DNA from: Bacillota bacterium
Lineage (GTDB): Bacteria; Bacillota; Dethiobacteria; DTU022
Assembly (NCBI GenBank): GCA_012799185.1
Contig: JAAZLS010000048.1
Span: forward strand, 1 to 54,889
Length of the DNA: 54,889 bases
Reading direction: 5' to 3'
The notes under the pieces were generated by a model. The model was not told the DNA's origin. It ran no database searches and was given only the letters and a program-made list of their open reading frames with translations. Of the stretch, positions 17,192 to 26,258 are shown piece after piece. Made by a program: the position numbers and the translations under genes. Positions within the stretch are counted from its first letter, which is position 1. Each line of letters opens with the position of its first letter.

Positions 17192-18817
17192 CTAGCCCTC
17201 TAAATCGTAATCGGCCTGCTTCAACCTTAACAGTTTCCGGGCCTCATCCAGCCGGGAAGAACGGCAGAGCAGCCCATACTCCAGGCTATCCACCAGCGCC
17301 TGCCAGCTGGCCTCTATAATATTATGAGAGACCCCTACCGTCCCCCAGGTTTTATGACCATCCCGGGATTCAATGAGTACCCGCACCCGGGAGCCGGTTC
17401 CATCCTTACCATCGAGTACCCGCACCTTATAATCAATTAACTTAATCTTTTTAAGTTGCGGATAGATCTCCTCCAGCGCTTTCCGCAGAGCATTATCTAG
17501 GGCATTTACAGGCCCGTTACCCTCGGCGGCTGTATGTACCTGCTTCTCCCCGACCCGCACCTTAATAGTAGCCTCTGCATACAGCTGGCCGCTCTCCCTT
17601 TTTTCAACTATTAGACGGAAACCCTCTAGGTGAAAAAAAGGCTGGTACGCATCCATAGTCTTTAAAATCAAGAGCTCAAAGGATCCCTCCGCCCCCTCAA
17701 ACTGGTATCCCTGGTGTTCCAGCTTTTTCAACCGCTGGAGGACCTTCTTAGTCTTGGGATGATCCCGGAGTAAGACGATGTTGCCCTCCCGGGCTTTAAG
17801 GCTAACACTGGTCCGGCCGGCCAGCTCGGAGATTAATATTCGTCGGCTGTTGCCTACCAGGGCCGGGTCGATATGTTCATAGGTATCCGGGCTTTTACTG
17901 ACCGCATCTACGTGGACCCCCCCCTTGTGGGAAAAAGCATTACGCCCCACGTAAGGCTGGTTTTCCTGGGGGACCATGTTGGCCAGTTCCGCTACAAATC
18001 GCGACAACCCGGTTATCTCCGCCAACTGTTTCGCACTAAGTAAATCCAACCCCATTTTTAGCTGCAGGTTGGGAATAAGGGTACAGAGGTTGGCATTCCC
18101 GCAACGCTCACCATAACCGTTGATTGTCCCTTGGATATGGGTAACCCCGGATTGCAACGCTATCATGGTATTGGCCACCGCCATCCCACAGTCATCATGG
18201 GTATGAATCCCTAGCGGCAGATCCGTCACCCGACGGACCGCAGCAATAATATCGGCCAGATCCCATGGCATCAATCCACCGTTAGTATCACAGAGAACCG
18301 CTACATCAGCCCCACTTTGGGCCGCCGTCTCGATAGTCCTCAGGGCATAATCGGGGTTGTTTTTATAACCGTCAAAGAAGTGCTCGGCATCATAGATCAC
18401 CTCACGCCCCAGCGATTTAAGGTAACTTATGGTATCCCGAATCATCTCTAAGTTTTCTTCCAGGGTAGTAGAAAGGGCGCTACGCACATGGAAATCCCAG
18501 CTCTTCCCAAAGATGGTAACTACCGGGGTGGCCGCCCCTACCAAGTAGCGGATATTCCGATCCTCATCGGCCCTTCCCCCCGGCCGCCGGGTACTGCCAA
18601 AAGCGGCTAGCCGGGCATTTTTAAGCTGGAGCTCCTTCCCGGCCCGGCGAAAAAATTCCAGTGTCTTCGGATTGGAACCGGGCCATCCCCCCTCGATATA
18701 GGTTACCCCCAGCTCGTCTAGCTTTTCAGCAATTTTTAACTTATCATTAACCGAAAAGGAGATCCCTTCCCGCTGGACCCCATCTCTTAAGGTAGTATCA
18801 TAAATATTTACTGGCAA
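17192..18817 (-). CDS. cimA: (R)-citramalate synthase
   Basis: CimA condenses pyruvate and acetyl-CoA to citramalate, a threonine-independent entry to isoleucine. The 541-residue protein has the DRE-TIM catalytic start [22 protein letters not shown] typical of the CimA (TIGR00977-type) group as opposed to LeuA, HTHDDCG metal ligands, the [10 protein letters not shown] segment, and a C-terminal regulatory LeuA-type domain (about residues 400-530) for feedback by isoleucine. The start is TTG with GGGAGG ten bases upstream. It is the first gene of the five-gene operon and has its own promoter. 2-Isopropylmalate or homocitrate synthase is less likely from these motifs. Confidence 0.9.
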   Translation of the reverse strand: MPVNIYDTTLRDGVQREGISFSVNDKLKIAEKLDELGVTYIEGGWPGSNPKTLEFFRRAGKELQLKNARLAAFGSTRRPGGRADEDRNIRYLVGAATPVVTIFGKSWDFHVRSALSTTLEENLEMIRDTISYLKSLGREVIYDAEHFFDGYKNNPDYALRTIETAAQSGADVAVLCDTNGGLMPWDLADIIAAVRRVTDLPLGIHTHDDCGMAVANTMIALQSGVTHIQGTINGYGERCGNANLCTLIPNLQLKMGLDLLSAKQLAEITGLSRFVAELANMVPQENQPYVGRNAFSHKGGVHVDAVSKSPDTYEHIDPALVGNSRRILISELAGRTSVSLKAREGNIVLLRDHPKTKKVLQRLKKLEHQGYQFEGAEGSFELLILKTMDAYQPFFHLEGFRLIVEKRESGQLYAEATIKVRVGEKQVHTAAEGNGPVNALDNALRKALEEIYPQLKKIKLIDYKVRVLDGKDGTGSRVRVLIESRDGHKTWGTVGVSHNIIEASWQALVDSLEYGLLCRSSRLDEARKLLRLKQADYDLEG

Positions 18818-18856
18818 TATTAACTATCCTCCCTGCTATGACGATAAACTGAACGT

Positions 18857-18886
18857 ATTATACTATATTCTTAGGGGAAAGTTCAA
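18857..18886 (-). promoter_or_regulatory. Sigma-A promoter of cimA operon
   Basis: TTGAAC and a perfect TATAAT are 18 bases apart, and the predicted transcript has a short leader of about 30 bases. There is no room for a T-box, so control by tRNA-Ile antitermination is unlikely. Confidence 0.75.
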
Positions 18887-18899
18887 AGTTTTCTTCCGC

Positions 18900-18934
18900 A
18901 AAGGGCCCCACTCCCACCGGTAATGGAGCCCTTT
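18900..18934 (-). terminator. Terminator after uvrD-type helicase gene
   Basis: AAAGGGC and GCCCTTT, extended by an inner imperfect GGAG/CTCC pairing, form a hairpin eight bases beyond the helicase stop. The following T-run is short, so efficiency is uncertain. Confidence 0.5.
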
Positions 18935-18941
18935 TAGCCGC

Positions 18942-20924
18942 TCAAAACTCCGGGTCCGGCTCCAACACCTGGTAGGTCTCCGGGGGCAACTCTCGCAGAA
19001 AAAGGGAGGGGATAAGCGGGGCCGCACCCCACTGACGATGATCCTGCCGGTAACTTAACAGATACAGGTAACGGCGGGCCCGGGTTACCGCCACGTAAAA
19101 AAGGCGGCGCTCCTCCTCAACCAGGGAGGAATCGATGCGGGACGAGGGAAACTGGCCTTCATTTAAACCGATAACAAATACCGCCTCCCATTCCTTCCCC
19201 TTAGCACTGTGAATAGTAGATAGGGTCAAAAACCCGCGATCGGTCGAGGGTAGGGAACCGTCGCTATAGATAGAGTCGTCTAGGGAAATTGTGTCTAAAA
19301 ATTGCCCTAACGAAGCAAAACGGGCCCCGTAATCGGCCAGCCGTTCAATTCCCTGGCGACGCTCTTCAAATTGATCCGGGTAGCTTTTTTCCAAGATAGC
19401 ATCGTAGTTTTTCTGCAATACAATATCGATCATTGCGGGAAGGGTTAGCCCGGGTGTAACCAAATCAAGGTATGTCTCCCGCAACCGTTCCCATCCTGCG
19501 GCGCCCCTGGGGGGAGATACTTTACCGGAAAGCATCGCCTGGAGGCGATCGGGAAACCGGCTCCACTCTTTCCAGAGCGTTTCGAAGGTAGCCTCACCGA
19601 TCCCTGGCTGCAGGGTGACTACCCTTTGCCAGGAAACCCGGTCCTCTGGATTATAGAGCACCCTTAAATAGGCCGTCACATCTTTAATATGTCCTTTCTG
19701 CAGAAACCGCAGCCCGCCAAAGGTACGGTAACGGAGCTGGCGGCGCATCAGCTCGAACTCCACACCGGAGGAGAGATAGGAACTGCGATATAAGACCGCT
19801 ATCTCTTTATAGGGCACCCCAAAGGAATGGAGCTCACCTACCAGGTAGCCGACCAGGGAGGCCTCCTGGTATACATCCCGGGCCTGAACCAACACCGGTT
19901 TTTCACCGGGGGGATTGGATGAGTAAAGCTTTTTCTTTAACTGCTCCCGGTTGATGGCGATAGAGCGATCCGCTAAAGATACAATCTCGGGCGTGCTTCG
20001 GTAATTACGCTCCATCCGGATTACCTGGCACCGGGGGTATTTATCGGGGAAGGTAACAATGTTTTTAACTTCCGCCTGCCGGAAGGCATAAATTGATTGG
20101 GCATCATCTCCCACCACGCAAATAGAGGCGGCGCCGGCAAATTGATCCACCAGTTCAGCCTGGATCCGATTGGTATCCTGGAATTCATCCACCAGGAGAT
20201 GACGGAAACGCTCCCGGTATTCGGCCTTTACCCGCGGGTGATCCCGAAACAGATCTCGCCAACAGATGAGCAGATCATCAAAATCAAAGCTGTTACTCTC
20301 CCTCTTCCTTTCGGTATACATCCGACCCAGGCGTTCAATCAGCTCTGTATACTCAACCTGGCGGGGATAGTACTCCAAAATTACCTGTTCCACGGTAAGA
20401 TTAGAATTACGATGCCGGCTGATCACCTTTTCCAAGAACCGACGCTTAAGTAACAGGTTCCTTCCATCCCTGTCAATTTTAAAGGGCAGGGAGTCGACCA
20501 GCTGCCTCAGCAAGCGATTACTATCCACCTCGTCTAAAATTGTAAACTGCCCGGTTCTACCCAGCAGAGGGGCATGTCGCCGTAGGATGCGGGCACCGGT
20601 ACTATGAAAAGTGCCGGCCCAGAGACCCTTTGGCAAATAACCGATTAGTTTCTCCAGGCGCTCTTTCATCTCCCCGGCAGCCTTGTTAGTAAATGTTAGC
20701 AACATCATGGAGCCGGGGGGCACCCCATTCTTTATTAAATGGGCAGCCCGGTACATAAGCGCCCTAGTCTTCCCGGAACCGGGACCGGCCAGCCCCAAAA
20801 TGGCCGGCGCGGAGAGGGTAACAAATTCATATTGGGCCTGGTTTAGCTCCCGATCCAATCGCCTTAACCAGTCTTGTTCGGAAACAATAGTATCCCCGGT
20901 AATCTCAGAACTCCTATCTACCAC
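18942..20924 (-). CDS. UvrD/PcrA-family superfamily 1 DNA helicase
   Basis: This 660-residue 3'-5' DNA helicase has Walker A LAGPGSGKTRA (about residues 45-55), LLTFTNKAAGEMKERL, GTFHSTGARIL, DEFQDTN (motif II), the QSIYAFRQAE region, MERNYRST and LSTIHSAKGKEW with VAVTRARRYL near the end. It is shorter than PcrA (about 740) and lacks the extended C-terminal tail that binds RNA polymerase, so it may be a second Rep/UvrD-like helicase. The GTG start has AGGAGG seven bases upstream. It is divergent from the DUF3786 gene. Confidence 0.9.
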   Translation of the reverse strand: MVDRSSEITGDTIVSEQDWLRRLDRELNQAQYEFVTLSAPAILGLAGPGSGKTRALMYRAAHLIKNGVPPGSMMLLTFTNKAAGEMKERLEKLIGYLPKGLWAGTFHSTGARILRRHAPLLGRTGQFTILDEVDSNRLLRQLVDSLPFKIDRDGRNLLLKRRFLEKVISRHRNSNLTVEQVILEYYPRQVEYTELIERLGRMYTERKRESNSFDFDDLLICWRDLFRDHPRVKAEYRERFRHLLVDEFQDTNRIQAELVDQFAGAASICVVGDDAQSIYAFRQAEVKNIVTFPDKYPRCQVIRMERNYRSTPEIVSLADRSIAINREQLKKKLYSSNPPGEKPVLVQARDVYQEASLVGYLVGELHSFGVPYKEIAVLYRSSYLSSGVEFELMRRQLRYRTFGGLRFLQKGHIKDVTAYLRVLYNPEDRVSWQRVVTLQPGIGEATFETLWKEWSRFPDRLQAMLSGKVSPPRGAAGWERLRETYLDLVTPGLTLPAMIDIVLQKNYDAILEKSYPDQFEERRQGIERLADYGARFASLGQFLDTISLDDSIYSDGSLPSTDRGFLTLSTIHSAKGKEWEAVFVIGLNEGQFPSSRIDSSLVEEERRLFYVAVTRARRYLYLLSYRQDHRQWGAAPLIPSLFLRELPPETYQVLEPDPEF

Positions 20925-20986
20925 TTATCTTCCTCCTGTAACCAGGTTATTTCCCTTCAACGGTTGCCTTCAAACATTCTTGGTCA

Positions 20987-21016
20987 ATGATATCATTTCC
21001 TTTTTTCGGGTATCAA
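20987..21016 (-). promoter_or_regulatory. Probable promoter of the UvrD-type gene
   Basis: TTGATA and TATCAT are 18 bases apart. The -10 lies inside the perfect palindrome ATGATATCAT in the divergent intergenic region. Confidence 0.45.
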
Positions 21017-21080
21017 TAGTAGAATAAAGGAAAGGGGGCTAAGCCAATTAATTCTACAAACATACAAGGAGGTAAGTTAT

Positions 21081-21716
21081 ATGTCCAATGGATTTGGTGC
21101 CGCCCTGAAAGAGGTTCGCCGCGAGCTGGCCCAAAAAAATACTATGGAACTGGCCCGTTTCAGTGGTGCCGCCCTATCCCTCTATCCCCCCCTATCCTGG
21201 CGCGAATTTACCATACCCTTTTTAAGTCGGATCTACCAGGTTTCCTGGCCCTCCGGAGAGGTTCTCCTTTATAATAACCGCAAGCAGACCACCGAAGGGG
21301 TCTCCCTAATCCTACTGCACTACCTGGTAAACTCCACCGGTAAACCCCCCTCCGGTAACTGGCTCCGTTTCAGTCACCTCCCGGGAGGGAATCGGTACTA
21401 CCCGGCCTTTAAAAAAAGAGCCCTTGATCCGCTGGTAGGCTATTTCGGAAAGAGAGAAAAATTATTTTCCCAGTTGATCTTACAGCGGCTTCACGGTCGC
21501 CCGGGGAAAGAACCCGGTTCCTACCAGGTAATGGCGCTGCCCCGGCTACCCCTTTACCTAAGAATCATTCCAGAAGAGGGAAAAATTCCTGCCAGGAGCA
21601 ACATTCTATTCGATGATACTGCCAATGAATACCTGCCTACAGCAGACCTAGCCCTGGTCGGAGAGGTCCTAGCCGTAAGGCTGTTACAGTGGGGCAGGGC
21701 GAGAACCGCCAGGTAG
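21081..21716 (+). CDS. DUF3786 domain protein
   Basis: This 211-residue soluble protein of unknown function has the features of DUF3786, found mainly in strict anaerobes: an N-terminal WREFTIPFLSR-type segment, ILLHYLVNSTG in the middle and a C-terminal NILFDDTANEYLPTADLAL motif. No signal peptide or catalytic residues are recognisable. ATG follows AAGGAGG. It is monocistronic or at the head of a short unit with comM 98 bases downstream; that gap contains GTTAATATTAAC followed by seven T, which might terminate it. Related genes in other anaerobes are often near corrinoid or C1 genes, but here the neighbours give no such clue. Confidence 0.75.
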   Translation: MSNGFGAALKEVRRELAQKNTMELARFSGAALSLYPPLSWREFTIPFLSRIYQVSWPSGEVLLYNNRKQTTEGVSLILLHYLVNSTGKPPSGNWLRFSHLPGGNRYYPAFKKRALDPLVGYFGKREKLFSQLILQRLHGRPGKEPGSYQVMALPRLPLYLRIIPEEGKIPARSNILFDDTANEYLPTADLALVGEVLAVRLLQWGRARTAR

Positions 21717-21814
21717 GCTTGGCCGGGTTAATATTAACATTTTTTTGCCGGCGGCAGGTAATACCTTCTATATGGAGAAATATAATAGGTAATTATTGGT
21801 ATTAGAGGAGAACT

Positions 21815-23356
21815 ATGCTGGCAAAAGTCTATTCCTGCGCTCTCCTAGGAATCGAAGGCATCCCACTGGAAATAGAGGTCGACCTGTCCGGCGGCCTCCC
21901 GGCCTTTGAATTGATTGGCCTACCGGATCCAGCAGTGCGGGAGGCTAGGGAAAGGGTCCGCTCAGCAATCAAGAATAGCGGCTTTGAGTTTCCCCTACGG
22001 CGGATTACAGTAAACCTGGCCCCGGCCGATTTGAAGAAAGAGGGCACCGGGTTTGACCTGGCCATTGCCGTCGGGATACTGGTGGCTACCGGACAGATTC
22101 CTCAAAATGAACTGCTTAAAAGCACCGTATTAGTCGGTGAACTTTCACTAGAAGGGACCTTAAGGCCGGTCCCGGGAGCACTGGCCATTGCCGCATCGGT
22201 TGCAAGTAACCGGCAATTAAGAGGCTATACGATCTGCTTGCCGGAGATAAATAGTACCGAGGCCGCCTTAATCTCCGCCGTAACCGTTATCGGAATACGC
22301 AGCTTAAAACAGCTCACCAGCTACCTATGCCATGAAATTAATTTGCCCGTAGTAAAGCCTTCAATTGAAAAACTGTTGGAACCGCCGATAACTAATCTTG
22401 ATTTTAGCGAGGTAAGGGGGCAGGAGACAGCCAAGCGGGCGCTGGAGGTAGCTGCCGCTGGGGCCCATAATATTCTCCTTTACGGCCCACCGGGAAGCGG
22501 CAAAACCATGCTGGCCCGCCGCCTGCCGACCATACTGCCCTCTCCCGCCTTGGATGAAATGTTGGAAATTACCCGGATCCATAGTGTGGCCGGGTGCCTG
22601 GCACCCCACCAACCACTGGTAACATGCCGGCCCTTCCGCACCCCTCATCATAGCGCCTCCGCGGCGGGAATCATCGGTGGCGGTAAAATCCCCCGCCCCG
22701 GAGAGGTAAGCCTGGCCCACCGGGGTGTGCTATTCCTGGATGAACTACCCGAATATAACCGGAATATACTGGAGGCGCTCCGCCAGCCATTGGAAGATCG
22801 TCGGGTCACCGTTACCCGGGTCTCTGCCTCGTTAACCTATCCCTGTGATTTTATGCTGGTTGCCTCTATGAATCCTTGCCCCTGCGGTAATTTTGGAGAC
22901 CCGATCCGGGAATGCCGGTGTAACCCTTCAATCATCCAGCGTTACCGCTCCCGCCTCTCCGGCCCCCTGCTGGATCGCATCGATATTCAGATCGAGGTGC
23001 CCCGGGTTAAATACGACCAACTGGAAAAGGACCGGCCGATAGAACGCTCCCCCGCTATCCGCAACCGGGTAAAACGGGCCCGGCAGCGCCAGGAAGAACG
23101 ATTCAAAAACCTAAAGATACTAACCAATTCCCAAATGTCTTCCCGCCAAACTGTTGATTTCTGCCCCCTTAGTTCGGAAGCCAAGGACCTTCTTCGCCGC
23201 TCCTACCAGCAGCTGGGGCTCTCCATGCGTGCCCATGACCGCCTGCTCAAGGTAGCCCGCACCATTGCCGATCTGGAGGGGGCGGAAACCATAAAACTTA
23301 ACCATATCGCCGAGGCGATCCAGTACCGCAGTCTGGATCGCCAGCCAGAAATATGA
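21815..23356 (+). CDS. comM: YifB/ComM family AAA+ ATPase (Mg-chelatase-like)
   Basis: This 513-residue protein has an N-terminal Lon-protease-like domain (about residues 1-170), then an AAA+ domain with Walker A GPPGSGKTML and Walker B VLFLDELPE, and a C-terminal Mg-chelatase subunit domain with four cysteines in CPCGNFG...CRCNP. ComM of Vibrio and Haemophilus is a hexameric helicase that promotes branch migration in transformation; many non-competent bacteria also have it. ATG follows GAGGAG. It is convergent with the ApgM-family gene, only 20 bases away. Confidence 0.9.
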   Translation: MLAKVYSCALLGIEGIPLEIEVDLSGGLPAFELIGLPDPAVREARERVRSAIKNSGFEFPLRRITVNLAPADLKKEGTGFDLAIAVGILVATGQIPQNELLKSTVLVGELSLEGTLRPVPGALAIAASVASNRQLRGYTICLPEINSTEAALISAVTVIGIRSLKQLTSYLCHEINLPVVKPSIEKLLEPPITNLDFSEVRGQETAKRALEVAAAGAHNILLYGPPGSGKTMLARRLPTILPSPALDEMLEITRIHSVAGCLAPHQPLVTCRPFRTPHHSASAAGIIGGGKIPRPGEVSLAHRGVLFLDELPEYNRNILEALRQPLEDRRVTVTRVSASLTYPCDFMLVASMNPCPCGNFGDPIRECRCNPSIIQRYRSRLSGPLLDRIDIQIEVPRVKYDQLEKDRPIERSPAIRNRVKRARQRQEERFKNLKILTNSQMSSRQTVDFCPLSSEAKDLLRRSYQQLGLSMRAHDRLLKVARTIADLEGAETIKLNHIAEAIQYRSLDRQPEI

Positions 23357-23376
23357 ACAGACTGTTAGTTAGCATA

Positions 23377-24597
23377 TCAATCGGTCCCGGTCAGGAACAG
23401 GTCCATTAAATGGTGCCCCTCTTCAACCAGGAGACCGGTGCGGGCAGCCCCTTCTTCAGTAAATTTTTGTTCCAGATTAACCGGCCGGGGCTCACTGCTC
23501 CGATAAAGCAAAAACGGCACCGGATCCGAGGTATGGGTCCGCAACGAAAGCGGAGTAGCATGATCGGGTAAAATTAATAGGCTATATTCCCCACACCTCC
23601 GGTCAAGTCCCTCTCTAACCGCCCGGACTACCAACCGGTCGATCAGCTCGATCGATTTGACCTTCTGCTTCACCCGTGCCTGGTGACCACATTCATCAGG
23701 GGCCTCGATATGGATAAAAACCAGGTCTTCTCCACTATCCAGGGCTGCCAAGGCCGCCTCGGCCTTGCCTGCGTAGTTGGTATCGATATCCCCGGTGGCA
23801 CCCTCAACCTTAATCACCTTCATCCCGGCACAGTAAGCGATCCCTTTGATCAGATCTACCGCCGATATGACCGCCCCCCGTAAACCGTACTTATCATTAA
23901 AAGCCGGCAGGGCCGACCTGGTTCCCTCCCCCCAGATCCAGATCGAGTTAGCCGGGTTCAATCCCCTGCTAACCCTGTCCCGGTTTATCTCCTGGTCTTT
24001 AAGCAACGGGAAACTTTTTTCCATCATGGTAAAAAGCACCCCGCTCTCCTCTCCCGATGGTAGATAAGGGTTAATCTGTTTGCCGATAATATCGTGGGGA
24101 GGGGTAAGCCTCCACCGGTTAGGACCGCCCTCCCAGATCATCAGGTGCCGATAGCTGGTCCCGGGATAAAACTTGATCCGGTCGGAGGACAAATATTCAT
24201 TGATGGTAGTAATTAACTCCGCCGATTCCTCTGAAGATATTTCACCGGCGCTGTAATCGAGCAGCTGTTTCTCTTTATACGGCTCACCATCAGAGAGGGT
24301 AACCAGGTTACACCGAAAAGAGATATCGCCTTTTTTCATCTCGACCCCCATACTGGCCGCTTCAAACGGGGAACGCCCGGTATAATATTCCCGGGGATCG
24401 TAGCCCAAAACAGAAAGGTTAGCCGTATCACTTCCGGGAGACATCCCCGTGGGGATAGTCTTCACCAGCCCCACCCGCCCTCGCCCGGCTAGATCCCTGA
24501 TCGTCGGCAGATCGGCATATTGCAGGGGGGTCTGGTTGTTCAGCTCCGCAACGGGATAATCGGCCATTCCATCTCCTAAAACGATGACATATTTCAT
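23377..24597 (-). CDS. apgM: ApgM-family cofactor-independent phosphoglycerate mutase
   Basis: This 406-residue alkaline-phosphatase-fold enzyme would interconvert 3- and 2-phosphoglycerate through a phosphoserine. LGDGMADYP carries the first metal ligands, GSDTANLSVLGYDP the nucleophile region, and DECGHQ with LPDHATP the later metal ligands. A close subgroup in Clostridia has been proposed as an alternative homoserine kinase, and the sequence alone does not separate the two. The isoleucine/threonine context in the window is too distant to decide. It has its own promoter. Confidence 0.82.
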   Translation of the reverse strand: MKYVIVLGDGMADYPVAELNNQTPLQYADLPTIRDLAGRGRVGLVKTIPTGMSPGSDTANLSVLGYDPREYYTGRSPFEAASMGVEMKKGDISFRCNLVTLSDGEPYKEKQLLDYSAGEISSEESAELITTINEYLSSDRIKFYPGTSYRHLMIWEGGPNRWRLTPPHDIIGKQINPYLPSGEESGVLFTMMEKSFPLLKDQEINRDRVSRGLNPANSIWIWGEGTRSALPAFNDKYGLRGAVISAVDLIKGIAYCAGMKVIKVEGATGDIDTNYAGKAEAALAALDSGEDLVFIHIEAPDECGHQARVKQKVKSIELIDRLVVRAVREGLDRRCGEYSLLILPDHATPLSLRTHTSDPVPFLLYRSSEPRPVNLEQKFTEEGAARTGLLVEEGHHLMDLFLTGTD

Positions 24598-24663
24598 TCT
24601 TTTTCCTCCATTGTAATAATAAATATTTCCCTTGAGCGCTATTTCCTCAAATATTACATGCCT

Positions 24664-24693
24664 AATGTAGCATTAAACCCGATGAATTAGCAA
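24664..24693 (-). promoter_or_regulatory. Promoter of the ApgM-family gene
   Basis: TTGCTA and TACATT are 18 bases apart with an extended TGC before the -10. The leader also holds a GAGCGCT/AGCGCTC repeat around the promoter. Confidence 0.55.
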
Positions 24694-24726
24694 GCGCTCT
24701 TCTTCCCCGGGGTTATCACCTTCAAT

Positions 24727-24762
24727 AAAACAGGGGGGCCCCCCGTAATAATGGGGAGCCCC
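24727..24762 (-). terminator. Terminator of the LysM-SleB gene
   Basis: A ten-pair GC-rich stem (GGGGCTCCCC with GGGGGGCCCC, one G-T pair) has an eight-base loop and is followed by CCTGTTTTATTG on the minus strand, about 30 bases after the stop codon. Confidence 0.85.
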
Positions 24763-24795
24763 GTTAGATTTAAATGGACTCTATTTTAACTTTTA

Positions 24796-25602
24796 TTAAT
24801 ATTTAAAGAAGATGTGATTACCAATTACCGTAGTAACCGGCTGACTGCGCACCCACTGGTTGGTAGTCTTTGCCGGGTTGTAAAAGCCGGTCGCTCCGTA
24901 GGAAGGATCCCAGCCGCCCAACGCCTCCCGGACCGCCTGGTGAGCCTGCTGGCCGGCAGGTAGATTGATCCGGCCGTCCTGTACCGGCGAATACTGGTAA
25001 TAGCCATCACTTACCTGGTATATTACCTCCCGGATTGTGTTCGGGAAACGGTAGCTGTCAACCCGGTTCAGCACGGTAGCCGCCACCGCCACCTGTCCCA
25101 GGTAGGGTTCTCCCGCTGACTCCGAATGCACCAACCGGGCAAAGAGATCCAGGTCGGCATTACTGATTCTCCCTCCCCGGGAGAGACCGGCCCCTGCATC
25201 ATTGGAGCTACCGCCAGCGACTACCGCCAGCACCTGGCCAGGATAGATCAGGCCGGGATTGGCCAACCCGTTAATCTGGGCAATCGCATCGCTGGTAGTT
25301 CCGAAGCGAAGGGCAATCTTAAAAAGGGTATCCCCCGCCACTACCGTATATTTAGTGGCGCCCGATTCCACGCCCCCCGGGATAATTAAAACCTGCCCGG
25401 GGTAGATTAAATCGGGGTTTGATAGGTTGTTAGCCTGGGCTATTGCCTCCACCGTGGTCCCATAACGCTGTGATATCTTCCACAGGCTTTCCCCATTTAC
25501 CACTGCATACTGGAACGAAGCCTCCGCCAAGCCTGCTCCCGCCAGTAGCAGCACCAGTGAGAATAACAGCACCAATTTAAAACTACGGAATATACTACTC
25601 AA
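24796..25602 (-). CDS. sleB: Secreted cell-wall hydrolase with two LysM repeats and a SleB (Hydrolase_2) domain
   Basis: A signal peptide (about residues 1-28, hydrophobic LVLLFSLVLLLAGAG) is followed by two LysM repeats (about 31-76 and 84-128) that bind glycan, and a C-terminal Hydrolase_2/SleB catalytic domain (about 150-268; HSESAGEPYLGQVAVAATVLNRV holds candidate catalytic Glu residues). SleB-type enzymes are lytic transglycosylases that degrade spore cortex at germination or remodel vegetative wall. The order differs from B. subtilis SleB, which has a different wall-binding domain. The start is TTG with AAGGAGG upstream. A probable c-di-AMP riboswitch precedes it. Confidence 0.88.
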   Translation of the reverse strand: MSSIFRSFKLVLLFSLVLLLAGAGLAEASFQYAVVNGESLWKISQRYGTTVEAIAQANNLSNPDLIYPGQVLIIPGGVESGATKYTVVAGDTLFKIALRFGTTSDAIAQINGLANPGLIYPGQVLAVVAGGSSNDAGAGLSRGGRISNADLDLFARLVHSESAGEPYLGQVAVAATVLNRVDSYRFPNTIREVIYQVSDGYYQYSPVQDGRINLPAGQQAHQAVREALGGWDPSYGATGFYNPAKTTNQWVRSQPVTTVIGNHIFFKY

Positions 25603-25622
25603 TATGTAAGTTTCCTCCTTTT

Positions 25623-25725
25623 ACGCCTTCGGGGTCGACGATCGGGTTGGGACAGGAGTTATCCTTCCCCCGGTTGAAACTGTTCACCTCCCTAACTGTG
25701 ATCCCCTAGATAAAAATACAGGCGT
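25623..25725 (-). ncRNA. Probable c-di-AMP (ydaO/yuaA) riboswitch
   Basis: The leader of the LysM-SleB gene carries the ydaO signature. The ends ACGCCU and AGGCGU form P1. Between them, in order, are GGGGAUCAC, GGUGAA, a GGGGGAAGG stretch and the family-like 3' block UCCCAACCCG followed by GACCCCGAAGGCGU. A sigma-A-like promoter starts transcription a few bases upstream. The aptamer ends just before the AAGGAGG site and no terminator lies between, so control may be at translation. ydaO switches typically turn off wall hydrolases when c-di-AMP is high. At about 103 bases it is short for the class. Confidence 0.78.
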
Positions 25726-25738
25726 TATGTTAACCCCT

Positions 25739-25767
25739 ATTCTAAGCCGGATGGGAAAGCCTTACAA
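25739..25767 (-). promoter_or_regulatory. Sigma-A promoter of the riboswitch-LysM-SleB transcript
   Basis: TTGTAA and TAGAAT are 17 bases apart, placing the transcript start a few bases before P1 of the riboswitch. The rest of the gap up to yraN holds only an imperfect GCCGG/CCGGC hairpin. Confidence 0.65.
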
Positions 25768-25886
25768 GCCGGCACTTTTAGGAGGAAATGCTGGATTCTT
25801 AACTCCTAACGATGTTATGTGAAGTAACTATCTAAAATGGACTATCTGAGGCCACTGGCAACAAGAGGACATACTGGTTATTCCTG

Positions 25887-26258
25887 TTACCCCCAAAGAT
25901 CAACCCCTTTGATATGGCTAAGGCGAGGCAAGCGCCCAGGTCCCTCCATATCGATGGCTACTAAGTCGACCCGGCAGGGTATTTCCCGTCCTAATTCCCT
26001 AGCTAGGTAATAACGAACCAGCCGCCTGAGCCTTTTTTTCTTAGTAGCGGTGAGTGACTCTACCGCTTTTCCAAAGCCGGTTCCGGTGCGAGTCCGCACC
26101 TCCACGAAAACCAACAGCGGGCCTTCCCGGGCTATAATATCGATCTCACCAAAACGACAACGATAATTCATCTGCAGGATCTGGTACCCCGATCGCAGTA
26201 GAAATCGTCGGGCCTGCTCTTCGCCGGCAGCTCCGGTCTGGCGGCGCGACCCGGCCAT
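25887..26258 (-). CDS. yraN: YraN/UPF0102 endonuclease-like protein
   Basis: This 123-residue protein has the restriction-endonuclease-like fold of UPF0102. FGEIDIIAR and LLVFVEVRTRTG supply the D...ExR/K-type motif; Arg replaces the more common Lys in VEVK. The biological role is not established, though genomic linkage to rnhB is general. The start shares one base with the rnhB stop. It is the last gene of the long ylxM-ffh operon. Confidence 0.88.
   Translation of the reverse strand: MAGSRRQTGAAGEEQARRFLLRSGYQILQMNYRCRFGEIDIIAREGPLLVFVEVRTRTGTGFGKAVESLTATKKKRLRRLVRYYLARELGREIPCRVDLVAIDMEGPGRLPRLSHIKGVDLWG

Noticed and set aside
18818-18899. T-box or leucine/isoleucine leader for cimA
   Set aside because: The promoter leaves a leader of only about 30 bases and there is no T-box core sequence.
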